Assembly: GCA_910578735.1 (NCBI GenBank)
Contig: CAJTSQ010000010.1
Coordinates: 5,211-69,210, forward strand
Reading direction: 5' to 3'
Length of the DNA: 64,000 bases
DNA from: an uncultured Oscillospiraceae bacterium
GTDB taxonomy: Bacteria > Bacillota > Clostridia > Oscillospirales > Oscillospiraceae
The position numbers were made by a program, and so were the translations under genes. Of the stretch, positions 31,161-39,383 are shown piece by piece. The notes under the pieces are model-generated. The model made no database searches, was not told where the DNA came from, and was given only the letters and a program-made list of their open reading frames with translations. Position 1 is the first letter of the stretch. Every line of letters starts with the position of its first letter.

Positions 31161-31802
31161 TTAAAGCCCCTCCAGGCCCCGCTTCAGGCCCTGGATCATA
31201 TACATTCCGGCCACGGCGCCCTGGTCGGCCACGCCGGCGGCCTTGGCGGCAAAGACGGCGGCCTTGCCGAATTTGGGGGTCATGGACTTGGTGGCCTCCA
31301 CCCCCTGGGCCGCCCCCTCACAGGCGGCGGCGATAACGGCGGCCAGGTCGCCCCCCGCTTCGGCAGCCTTCTGGGCGGCCTCGCCGGCGGGGGAGACGGC
31401 GTCCAGAATGGTCCGATCCCCCAGCTGGCACTTGCCCCGCTTCTGAATGCCGGCGGCGAAGGCGGTGAGGTAGAGGGCCAGCTCGGCGGGGCCCAGCTCC
31501 GCCTTGCCCTTGAGGGCCTTGCCACCCTCCATAATGCCGCTGGACATGAGGGTGCCCATGGTGGAGGGGACGATGCTGGACATCTTCATGCCCGCCTTCA
31601 TCAGGGTTTTGCCTGCGTCGCCGGCCTCCGTGTTCTCCTGGAGCAGGCCGGGCAGGGCCCCATAGCCCTTGTCCATGGTGAGGCCCAAGTCGCCGTCGCC
31701 CATGTTGGCATCCATCTCACACAGTTCCTCCTTCTTCTCAGCGAAGATGGCGGCAACCCCCTGGAATAGAGCAGGAAGCTGTTCACAGGTAATAACGTTC
31801 AT
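31161..31802 (-). CDS. dhaL: Dihydroxyacetone kinase subunit DhaL
   Basis: DhaL binds ADP/ATP and passes phosphate to the sugar held by DhaK. The 213 residues contain the Mg/ADP motif MDANMGDGDLGLTM and GDRTILDAVSPA, as in the family. It is the second gene of a dhaK-dhaL pair with an 18-nt gap. A DhaM phosphotransferase gene is not in the window, so the phosphate donor (PTS or ATP) is unknown. Homologous pairs act on other short ketoses such as erythrulose. Confidence 0.93.
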   Translation of the reverse strand: MNVITCEQLPALFQGVAAIFAEKKEELCEMDANMGDGDLGLTMDKGYGALPGLLQENTEAGDAGKTLMKAGMKMSSIVPSTMGTLMSSGIMEGGKALKGKAELGPAELALYLTAFAAGIQKRGKCQLGDRTILDAVSPAGEAAQKAAEAGGDLAAVIAAACEGAAQGVEATKSMTPKFGKAAVFAAKAAGVADQGAVAGMYMIQGLKRGLEGL

Positions 31803-31820
31803 CGTGTCGTTCTCCTTTCA

Positions 31821-32813
31821 TCACACTTGGGTGTAGAAGGGGGTGTGAACGGGCATGTCGATCCACTGCTTCATCTCGTCGCTGGCCACCTTGCAGATGG
31901 AGATGGAGGCCCCCGCCATCTCCATAGAGGTGGCGTACTCGCCTACAAAGGTGCGGTAGGTCTTAATCCCCTTTTCGTCCAGCAGCTTGCGCACGCTGCC
32001 GCTGAGGATATACAGCTCCTCGATAGAGGTGGCGCCCAGGCCGTTGATAAGCACGCAGACCTCCTCGCCGGCGGCCACGGGCATATCCTTCAGGATGGTG
32101 TCAACCGATTCCAGGGCCAGCTCGTCGGCGGTCTTGATGGGGCCGTTCCACACGCCGGGCTCGCCGTGGATGCCCATGCCCATAGCCATCTCGCCCTCGG
32201 CCAGGGTGAAGTTGGAGTGGCCTACCTCGGGGATGATGCAGGGGGACAGGGCGAAGCCCACGGTGCGGGTGTTGTCCTTGGCCAGCTGGGCGGCGGCCAG
32301 GACCTCGTCCAGGGTGCCCATCTGGGCGGCCTTGGCCCCGGCGCACTTGTACATGAAGAAGATGCCGGCGACCCCACGGCGGGTGGCGGGGTCCGCGTTG
32401 GAAATCACGTCGTCGGCGCCTACGATAGATTTGGTGGGGATGTCATCCATGTCGCACATCTCGGCGGCCATATCAAAGTTCATAATGTCGCCGGTATAGT
32501 TGCCGTAGAGGTACAGGATGCCTGCACCGGCCTCCACCTCTTTGGAGATGTTGTAAATCTGCTCGGCGGAGGGGGACTGGAAGACGCTGCCCACGCCGCA
32601 GCCGTCCAGCAGACCCTCGCCCACATAGCCCAAGAACAGAGGCAGGTGCCCGGTGCCGCCGCCGGTGATGATGGCTACCTTGCCCGGCTTCTTCTCGGCC
32701 ACACAGTAGCAGCGCAGGTCATCTGCGGCGTATTTCACCTGGCTGTGAGCGGCGTAAATCCCGCGGAGCATATCGTCGGTGTAGGCCTCAGGCGCATTGA
32801 TGATTTTTTTCAT
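31821..32813 (-). CDS. dhaK: Dihydroxyacetone kinase subunit DhaK
   Basis: DhaK binds dihydroxyacetone covalently through a His and is the sugar-binding half of the kinase, producing DHAP. The 330 residues have ITGGGTGHLPLFLGYVG, VGSVFQSPSAEQI and the covalent His in GMGIHGEPGV (about residue 215). GAAGG precedes the ATG. A promoter lies at 32894-32922. Next to the aldolase-bearing microcompartment operon it could recover DHA or handle a related ketose; this link is contextual. Confidence 0.93.
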   Translation of the reverse strand: MKKIINAPEAYTDDMLRGIYAAHSQVKYAADDLRCYCVAEKKPGKVAIITGGGTGHLPLFLGYVGEGLLDGCGVGSVFQSPSAEQIYNISKEVEAGAGILYLYGNYTGDIMNFDMAAEMCDMDDIPTKSIVGADDVISNADPATRRGVAGIFFMYKCAGAKAAQMGTLDEVLAAAQLAKDNTRTVGFALSPCIIPEVGHSNFTLAEGEMAMGMGIHGEPGVWNGPIKTADELALESVDTILKDMPVAAGEEVCVLINGLGATSIEELYILSGSVRKLLDEKGIKTYRTFVGEYATSMEMAGASISICKVASDEMKQWIDMPVHTPFYTQV

Positions 32814-32893
32814 AGAAGAACCTTCTTTCTACAGACTACAGATTGTGGTCGGCCCAGCCGGCCGGTTAGACGGCCATGCTGTACGCTGCCTCT

Positions 32894-32922
32894 ATTATAC
32901 CTGTTTTCCTGGTATTCTTCAA
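32894..32922 (-). promoter_or_regulatory. Promoter of dhaK-dhaL
   Basis: On the minus strand TTGAAG and TATAAT are spaced by 17 bp, about 80 bp before dhaK. Confidence 0.75.
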
Positions 32923-33056
32923 TCCCGTTTTGTGAAATTCCCCCATAAATTTTATGCCGGCAGAACGCCTTTGGACCGCCCCGGGCCGGAGGAGTAAAAT
33001 CGTTCGGACGATTTTGGAAGATGGGACGAAAAACGGTGGTATTTTCCATTGTTCTG

Positions 33057-33065
33057 TGGTAAAAT
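33057..33065 (+). promoter_or_regulatory. Extended -10 of the ROK-like gene
   Basis: TGG followed by TAAAAT forms an extended -10, without a clear -35, about 45 bp before the ATG. Confidence 0.4.
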
Positions 33066-33108
33066 GAAAGAAAATCGCCCGTTGCGGGCCAGATAAAGGA
33101 GGATCACA

Positions 33109-34488
33109 ATGAATCGATTTGGTATCGACGTGAAGCTGAAAAACATCCCTGCGCTGGACCCGGACTTTCTCCCGCTGATGCGGTTCAATCACGCGTTTCT
33201 GAAGACGGCGAAAAAGCCCGTCTCCATTGCCGTGGAGCGGGCAGACGGGCAGATGTCGGTCCGCCACACCTTTGTCCACGGCACGCCTGAGATGGCCCAG
33301 GCCGACCTGTACTATGTGGAGCGGCTGATCAAGACCATGCTGTGGATGTACGGCGGCTTCTCGGTTTGGATCACCGACCAGGACCTGTGCAAACAGCTGA
33401 ACCGGCTGTATGGGCCGGACGGGCCACAGTGGTTTGATGTGGAGTTTATGCACGATGTGTTTGAGGCCCCCTTTACGATTCTGTATGTGGACGAGGTGCC
33501 GGAGGAGAAGAACAGCCCCAAGGCCATCGGCGGCCATCTGGAGGGCTGCCGCATCGGCTTTGACGCGGGCGGATCAGACCGGAAGGTGTCCGCCGTCATC
33601 GACGGGGAGACCGTCTTCTCTGAGGAGGTGGTCTGGTTCCCCAAAACCAACGCCGACCCGGACTACCACTACCAGGGCATCACCGCCGCTCTCAAGTCCG
33701 CTGCGGCCCATATGCCCCGGGTGGACGCGGTGGGGGTGTCCTCCGCCGGCGTGTTTATCAACGACCGGACCATGCGGGCCTCCCTCTTTCTCCAGGTCCC
33801 CCCCGACCTGTACGACGCCAAGGTGAAGGACATCTACATCCGCGCTATCCGAGACACCTTCGGCGATGTGCCCTACGCCGTCATCAACGACGGCGACGTG
33901 TCCGCCCTGGCGGGGGCCATGAGCCTGGAGGACAACAGCGTGCTGGGCATTGCCATGGGCACCAGCGAGGCGGTGGGCTATGTGGACGAGGAGGGCCGGA
34001 TCACTGGCTGGCTCAATGAGCTGGCCTTTGTCCCGGTGGATGCCAACCCGGAGGCCATGCGGGATGAGTGGTCGGGGGACATCGGCTGCGGGGTGAAATA
34101 CTTCTCTCAGGACAGCGTCATCAAGCTGGCTCCCCGGGCGGGCATCCAGCTGGAGGAGGGGGCCTCCCCCGCCGAAAAGCTGAAGGCGGTGCAGACCCTG
34201 ATGGCGGAGGACGACCCACGGGCCGCCCAGGTGTATGAGTCCATCGGGGTCTATCTGGGGCACACCCTGGCCTACTACTACGAGCTCTACCGCTGCCGCC
34301 ACGTGCTGCTGCTGGGCCGCGTCATGAGCGGCAAGGGCGGTGACCTGATTCTGGAGACGGCAAAGAAGGTCCTGGCTGAGGAGTACCCGGAGCTGGAGGG
34401 CAAACTCCTGCCCGCCCTGCCCGACGAGAAATTCCGCCGGGTGGGCCAGTCTATGGCCGCCGCCAGCCTGCCGGAGCGCAGAGCCTGA
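33109..34488 (+). CDS. ROK-like ASKHA-superfamily protein (sugar kinase or regulator)
   Basis: The 459 residues have an N-terminal part of about 145 residues without recognised motifs, then an actin-like ATPase core of ROK type: GFDAGGSDRKVSAVIDG (phosphate-binding), VDAVGVSSAGVFIN, VINDGDVSALAGA with the likely catalytic Asp, and LGIAMGTSEAVGYV. The usual ROK zinc motif (CxCGxxGCxE) is not seen, and there is no HTH at the start. AAAGGAGG precedes the ATG. It is divergent from dhaK-dhaL, which suggests a shared sugar pathway. It may phosphorylate a sugar, but substrate and even activity are unproven. Confidence 0.75.
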   Translation: MNRFGIDVKLKNIPALDPDFLPLMRFNHAFLKTAKKPVSIAVERADGQMSVRHTFVHGTPEMAQADLYYVERLIKTMLWMYGGFSVWITDQDLCKQLNRLYGPDGPQWFDVEFMHDVFEAPFTILYVDEVPEEKNSPKAIGGHLEGCRIGFDAGGSDRKVSAVIDGETVFSEEVVWFPKTNADPDYHYQGITAALKSAAAHMPRVDAVGVSSAGVFINDRTMRASLFLQVPPDLYDAKVKDIYIRAIRDTFGDVPYAVINDGDVSALAGAMSLEDNSVLGIAMGTSEAVGYVDEEGRITGWLNELAFVPVDANPEAMRDEWSGDIGCGVKYFSQDSVIKLAPRAGIQLEEGASPAEKLKAVQTLMAEDDPRAAQVYESIGVYLGHTLAYYYELYRCRHVLLLGRVMSGKGGDLILETAKKVLAEEYPELEGKLLPALPDEKFRRVGQSMAAASLPERRA

Positions 34489-34528
34489 TAATATCCTCCC
34501 CTGCAAAAACGCCCCAAATTTTACCCAC

Positions 34529-34567
34529 CAAAACAGCCGCCGCGGAGTGTTCCGCGGCGGCTGTTTT
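34529..34567. terminator. Bidirectional terminator
   Basis: A long stem (AAACAGCCGCCGCGGA with TTCCGCGGCGGCTGTTT) with A-run and T-run serves the ROK-like gene on the plus strand and the PHP gene on the minus strand; the PHP stop codon touches the hairpin. Confidence 0.9.
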
Positions 34568-35366
34568 ATAGCGGGTGGAAGATGGGCTGCCGCCTGTCAA
34601 AGGTACAGAATTCCCGAAAACCGATTTTCTTCAGGACTTCCCGCACCTCCATGATATGGTCGGCCAGGTGCTCCGGGGCGTGGGCATCGGAACCGATGGT
34701 GAGGATCCGGCCGCCCAGCTTGTGGTACAGCTCCAGAATCCGCGTTGAGGGGGTCAGGTCATGAAGGCCATACCGGAAGGAGGAGGTATTTACCTCGATC
34801 CCCTTGCCGTCCCGGATGGCCCTGCGGAGAATCTGCTCCACAATAGGCAGGATGGGCCCGTCCGGGTAGGGCCCGCAGGGGTCGTACCGCTTAATCATAT
34901 CCAGGTGGGCCAGGACGGAGTAGTCCTGATATCCCTCCATCACGTTATAAATGGCCTGGTAATAGGCGGCGTGGAACTCCGCCTGGGTCTTCCCCTGCTG
35001 AAATTCGCCGTTCCAGAACTCCTTGTTGCCCACCTGATGGTTGCTCAGAAGGATGAAGTCGAAGGGGAAAGCCTGGGCATCCGTCTGGTACTGGGGGATG
35101 GTCTCCGCCTGGACGCCGAATTCGATGCCGGCCCGGACGGTGATCCGGTCTCCGTATTTCTCACGCATCCGCGCTGCCCCGGCCAGGTAGGATGGGTAGT
35201 CACAGTTTAGGACGGTCTTGACTCCGTAATCCACATGCTCGGTGAAGCAGATTTCCGCCAGGCCCAGCTCCAACGCCCGGCGGACCATGTCCTCCATGGG
35301 GGCCTGGGAGTCGTCGCTGAAGGCGGAGTGCATGTGGTAGTCGGCCAGCAGGCAGCGTTCAGTCAT
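34566..35366 (-). CDS. PHP-domain histidinol-phosphatase (HisJ/HisK type)
   Basis: PHP phosphatases use three metals to remove phosphate from small substrates; HisK converts histidinol phosphate to histidinol. The 266 residues begin with ADYHMHSAFSDDS (first metal motif), then CFTEHVDYG, VRAGIEFGV, LSNHQVG, SVLAHLDMIKRY and a late GSDAHAPEHL, the full set of metal ligands. GGGTGG lies before the ATG. No other his gene is near. The family also contains other phosphoesterases, so the substrate is likely but not certain. Confidence 0.85.
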   Translation of the reverse strand: MTERCLLADYHMHSAFSDDSQAPMEDMVRRALELGLAEICFTEHVDYGVKTVLNCDYPSYLAGAARMREKYGDRITVRAGIEFGVQAETIPQYQTDAQAFPFDFILLSNHQVGNKEFWNGEFQQGKTQAEFHAAYYQAIYNVMEGYQDYSVLAHLDMIKRYDPCGPYPDGPILPIVEQILRRAIRDGKGIEVNTSSFRYGLHDLTPSTRILELYHKLGGRILTIGSDAHAPEHLADHIMEVREVLKKIGFREFCTFDRRQPIFHPL

Positions 35367-35725
35367 AGGTCATCACCACCCGGAAAAAGCTGTCCGCGCT
35401 GGAGATGAGGATCATGTTGAACATTGTAAAGCTCCTTTCTTGACATTGTGGAAAATTTCTGCTTGACATTCCCGTTGGTGGAAGGTGTAAAGTGTGGCTG
35501 TCACGGGAAATCTTTCCCAAATCTTTACCTTTTTCTTTACCGCAGGCTTTATGTATGCACGGTATGCTTCACAGGTCCCCGCGAGGGAGCCAAAAATTTT
35601 AATGAAAATTTTATCTTTTCTTTGGAAAAATGTAAGGATTACCCAGTACAATAACCCCAGGAAAATCACCGGGAATCCGGTGTACATAGGGGCGCGTCCC
35701 CGGAGCAAAAACAAGGAGGAACACT
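35367..35725. other. Gene-free upstream region of the exporter operon
   Basis: About 360 bp, AT-richer than its surroundings. It carries two CTTGACATT copies 23 bp apart (TTGACA at 35440 and 35463) and a stretch of A/T runs. No RNA gene or convincing short ORF is seen. Confidence 0.5.
35463..35491 (+). promoter_or_regulatory. Possible promoter of the exporter operon
   Basis: TTGACA is followed after 17 bp by TGTAAA. The leader would be about 230 nt. A second TTGACA lies 23 bp upstream without a matching -10. Confidence 0.5.
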
Positions 35726-37375
35726 ATGGAAACAACAACTGTCTTAACGCCGGAGGCGTCCCAGGCGCCTGAGAAGCAGAAGCAGAGGCTTCCCCGTCCC
35801 CATCTGCCAAAGACCCGGAAGGGAAAGAAATGGCTGCGCCGGGGTCTCATCGCCGCTGTGGTGCTGCTGGGGGTTTACTGGTTTTTCATCCGAGGCGGTC
35901 AGGGGGGCGGCGCTCCCGCCATGGGGCAGTTTACCCCGGACACGGTACAGCGCCGGGACCTGACCTCGGCTGTGTCGGGCACGGGCACCGTCACCCCCAT
36001 CGAGTCCTACTACCTGAAGCCCCTGGTCACCGGCGAGGTGCTGGAGGCCCCCTTTGAGGTGGGGGACCGGGTGGAGAAGGGACAGCTGCTTTACCGCCTG
36101 GACGCCAAGGACGCGGAGATGAGCATCCAGCAGGCCGAGCTGTCGGTCCGCCAGGCCCGGAAGAGCTATGACGACCTGGCCTCCAACCTCACCGTCCGGG
36201 CGGGCGGGGCCGGAGTGGTCCAGAAAGTGCTGGTGCAGAAGGGGGACCTGGTCTCCCCCGGCACTCCCGTCGCCGAGGTGGCCGACACCTCCACCCTCAC
36301 CGTCACTCTGCCCTTCCACTCCGCTGAGGCCCAGGGCATCCGGGCCGGCCAGTCCGCCCAGGTGACTATCGGCGGCACCATGGAGACCCTCCCCGGCACG
36401 GTGGAGTCGGTGTCCTCCGCCGAGCTGGTGGGGGCGGGCGGGGCCCTGGTGCGGAACGTGAAGATCCGGGTGAGCAACCCCGGGGCCCTCACCGCCGCCA
36501 ACTCCGCCACCGCTGCGGTGGGGGATATTGCCTGCGCCGGCAGCGCCAATTTTGAGGAGTCCCTGCGCCAGACGGTGGTGGCCCAGACCAGCGGCGAGGT
36601 CACCGACGTAGCTGTCACCGCCGGCAGCAAGGTGTCCGCCGGGTCCGCCCTGGCCACCCTGGGCGGGACCGCCGCCCAGAGCTCCCTGGAGGACATGGCC
36701 ATCGCCCTGGAGAATGCCCAGCTGGCCCTCCAGCGGTCTCAGGACGCCCTGGAGAACTACACCATCACCGCCCCCATCTCGGGCACCGTCATCGAGAAGA
36801 ATGTGAAGGCGGGGGACAATGTGAACAACATCGAGGCGGGGGCGCTGGCCGTCATCTACGACCTGAGCTACCTGAAGCTGGAAATGAATATCAGCGAGCT
36901 GGACCTGAGCAAGGTGGCCGCGGGCCAGCCGGTGGACATCACCGCAGACGCCATCCCCGGCGAGGTCTTTGAGGGCCGGGTGGACCGGGTGAGCATCAAC
37001 GGCACCACCACCAACGGCTTTACCACCTATCCCGCCACCATCCTGCTGGAGGACTACGGCGGACTGAACCCGGGCATGAACGTGTCCGCCGACATCGTGG
37101 TGGAGCGGGTGAAAAACGCCCTGTCCATCCCGGCGGCGGCGGTCCAGCGGGGTGACACCGTGCTGGTGCCCCTGGAGGGCTGCCTGTCCCCCGACGGGGC
37201 CTCGGTACTCGACCCCACCAAGACTGAGGAACGCACCGTCACCCTGGGCGGCGGCGACGGAGAGTATGTGGAGATCACCTCCGGCCTGAACGAGGGGGAC
37301 ACCGTTCTGGTGCCCGCCCAGGCCCAGAGCGGCATGAGCGGCGGAGTAATGGCCGCCGCGCCTGCAGGAGGTTGA
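35726..37375 (+). CDS. HlyD/MacA-type membrane fusion protein (YknX-like)
   Basis: This is the extracellular adaptor of a MacAB/YknXYZ-type exporter. The 549 residues have a basic cytosolic start, one membrane helix (GLIAAVVLLGVYWFFI, about residues 39-54), and then biotinyl-lipoyl halves (TGEVLEAPFEVGDRVEKGQLL, and again ISGTVIEKNVKAGDNV) around alpha-helical and barrel parts. It is longer than most adaptors because two lipoyl-type repeats occur in the first half (APFEVGDRV at about 108; VQKVLVQKGDLVSPG at about 169). AGGAGG precedes the ATG. The ATPase and permease follow directly. Confidence 0.9.
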   Translation: METTTVLTPEASQAPEKQKQRLPRPHLPKTRKGKKWLRRGLIAAVVLLGVYWFFIRGGQGGGAPAMGQFTPDTVQRRDLTSAVSGTGTVTPIESYYLKPLVTGEVLEAPFEVGDRVEKGQLLYRLDAKDAEMSIQQAELSVRQARKSYDDLASNLTVRAGGAGVVQKVLVQKGDLVSPGTPVAEVADTSTLTVTLPFHSAEAQGIRAGQSAQVTIGGTMETLPGTVESVSSAELVGAGGALVRNVKIRVSNPGALTAANSATAAVGDIACAGSANFEESLRQTVVAQTSGEVTDVAVTAGSKVSAGSALATLGGTAAQSSLEDMAIALENAQLALQRSQDALENYTITAPISGTVIEKNVKAGDNVNNIEAGALAVIYDLSYLKLEMNISELDLSKVAAGQPVDITADAIPGEVFEGRVDRVSINGTTTNGFTTYPATILLEDYGGLNPGMNVSADIVVERVKNALSIPAAAVQRGDTVLVPLEGCLSPDGASVLDPTKTEERTVTLGGGDGEYVEITSGLNEGDTVLVPAQAQSGMSGGVMAAAPAGG

Positions 37376-37381
37376 TGAACG

Positions 37382-38125
37382 GTGGAACACCTCATTGAAC
37401 TGAAAAACGTCTATAAAATATATCAGATGGGCTCGGAGACGGTCCACGCCCTGGATGGGGTGGACCTGACCATCGACCAGGGGGAGTTTGTGGCCATCGT
37501 GGGCTCCTCCGGGTCGGGTAAGTCCACCGCCATGAATATCATCGGCTGTCTGGACGTGCCCACCTCGGGCACCTACCGCCTGGGGGGCGTGGACGTGTCC
37601 ACCATGGACGACGACCAGCAGGCGGAGATCCGCAACAAGATGCTGGGCTTCATCTTCCAGCAGTACAACCTGATCCCCAAGCTGTCCGTGCTGGAGAACG
37701 TGGAGCTGCCCCTGCTCTATGCCGGGGTGGACAGCGGCGAGCGCCGGGAGCGGGCTCTGGCCTCGTTGGAGCGGGTGGGCCTGCGGGACAAGGGGAAGAA
37801 CCTGCCCTCCCAGCTGTCCGGCGGTCAGCAGCAGCGGGTGTCCATCGCCCGGGCGCTGGCGGGAGACCCCAGCCTGATCCTGGCCGACGAGCCCACCGGC
37901 GCCCTGGACTCCCGCACCGGCCGGGAGGTGCTGAAATTCCTCAAGCAGCTGCACCAGGAGGGAAATACGGTGGTTCTCATCACCCACGACAACTCCATCG
38001 CCGTGAAGGCCGAGCGGATTGTCCGCCTTCAGGACGGCAAAATCATCTACGACGGGGACTCCCGCGACCCCCGGGCGGTGGTCCAGCCCCACGGGGAGGA
38101 CGAGGACGAGGAGGTGGGCGCATGA
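37382..38125 (+). CDS. ABC transporter ATPase (MacB/LolD/YknY type)
   Basis: The 247 residues form one ABC domain: Walker A GSSGSGKST, signature LSGGQQQRVSIARAL, Walker B LILADEPTGALD and the His of LITHDNS. This ATPase class drives FtsX-like mechanotransmission exporters. Translation starts at GTG with AGGAGG in front, and the stop overlaps the permease start (ATGA). Substrate is unknown; YknXYZ relatives protect against peptide toxins. Confidence 0.94.
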   Translation: MEHLIELKNVYKIYQMGSETVHALDGVDLTIDQGEFVAIVGSSGSGKSTAMNIIGCLDVPTSGTYRLGGVDVSTMDDDQQAEIRNKMLGFIFQQYNLIPKLSVLENVELPLLYAGVDSGERRERALASLERVGLRDKGKNLPSQLSGGQQQRVSIARALAGDPSLILADEPTGALDSRTGREVLKFLKQLHQEGNTVVLITHDNSIAVKAERIVRLQDGKIIYDGDSRDPRAVVQPHGEDEDEEVGA

Positions 38126-39366
38126 ACTTCACCCAATCCTTCCGCCTGGCGATAAAGTCCCTCACCACCAGCAAAATGCGGGCCCTGCTCACCATGCTGG
38201 GCATCATCATCGGCGTGGGGGCGGTCATCGTCATCCTGTCCCTGGGCAACGGCCTCACCGGCATGGTCCAGCAGCAGGTGGATAAGCTGGGCATCAACAT
38301 GATCCAGGCCCAGTTCTTCGGCGGCACAGCGGATAGGCTGCCCGACCCGGAGGATATGTATGACATGGTGGAGGCGAACGCGGACATTCTCACCGGCGTA
38401 TCCCCCTATCTGGGGGTCAATGCCGTGGTCCGCCACGGCAGCGACAAATTCGACCGTACCAGCCTCTACGGCGTCAGCGAGATTATGTACAACGCCGCTA
38501 CCGGCTACACCATCGACGGCGAGCAGCTGGCCAAGGGCCGCTTCGTCAGCTACATGGACGTGGAGCGGCGGGAAAACATCTGTGTAATCGGGGCCTATCT
38601 GGAGGAAGAAGCCTTCGGCGGCGACGCCCTGGGGAAACAGCTTTCCATCAACGGCCGGCCCCTCACGGTGGTGGGGGTACTCAAGCGCAACGCCGAGCTG
38701 GAGATGCTCCCCGGCAGCCAGGACGACCAGATCTACATCCCCTACACCACCGCCCTGGAGATTATGGGCAGCCGGTGGGTCAATTTGTACATCTTCACCA
38801 GCACCTCCGGCGAGACCGCCGACGCCGGCAAAAGGGTCATCGAGGCCTATCTCAACGACTTTTTCCGTACCGACGACGGGATGTATAATTACTTCTACAT
38901 CACCACCATGGCCGAGCAGGCCAACCAGATCAACGCCATGATGGGGGTAGCTATGGGCGTGCTGGTGGCCATCGCCGCCATCAGCCTCCTGGTGGGCGGC
39001 ATCGGAATCATGAACATCATGCTGGTGTCCGTCACCGAGCGCACCCGGGAGATCGGCGTGCGCAAGTCTCTGGGAGCCAAGCGCCGGGACATCCGCAGCC
39101 AGTTTGTCATCGAGGCGGGCACCACCTCCGCCATCGGCGGCATTCTGGGCATCGGCTTCGGCTGGATGCTGGCCAAGGGCATCGGCGCGGTGCTGGGGGG
39201 AATGCTTTCTGAAAATATGGGCGGCGGCGTCTTCGACGCCACCCCCACCCTGGGGGCCATCGGCCTGAGCTTCGGCGTGTCGGTGGGCATCGGCATCCTG
39301 TTCGGCTACCTGCCCGCCAACAAGGCGGCCAAGCTCAACCCCATCGACGCTTTAAGATACGATTAA
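38122..39366 (+). CDS. MacB/YknZ-type ABC permease (FtsX domain)
   Basis: The 414 residues have an N-terminal membrane helix (about 18-40), a large extracellular MacB-type domain, and three C-terminal membrane segments with the FtsX motif SLLVGGIGIMNIMLVSVTER and TREIGVRKSLGAKRRDI. It completes the three-gene exporter and is translationally coupled to the ATPase. Confidence 0.93.
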   Translation: MNFTQSFRLAIKSLTTSKMRALLTMLGIIIGVGAVIVILSLGNGLTGMVQQQVDKLGINMIQAQFFGGTADRLPDPEDMYDMVEANADILTGVSPYLGVNAVVRHGSDKFDRTSLYGVSEIMYNAATGYTIDGEQLAKGRFVSYMDVERRENICVIGAYLEEEAFGGDALGKQLSINGRPLTVVGVLKRNAELEMLPGSQDDQIYIPYTTALEIMGSRWVNLYIFTSTSGETADAGKRVIEAYLNDFFRTDDGMYNYFYITTMAEQANQINAMMGVAMGVLVAIAAISLLVGGIGIMNIMLVSVTERTREIGVRKSLGAKRRDIRSQFVIEAGTTSAIGGILGIGFGWMLAKGIGAVLGGMLSENMGGGVFDATPTLGAIGLSFGVSVGIGILFGYLPANKAAKLNPIDALRYD

Positions 39367-39383
39367 AGGAAGGAGAACGCGCG

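Noticed and set aside
35744..38092. Minus-strand open frame of 782 codons opposite the exporter genes
   Set aside because: It is a shadow of the GC-rich exporter genes: low-complexity Gly/His/Val composition, no ribosome binding site and no known domain, while the plus strand encodes clear families.
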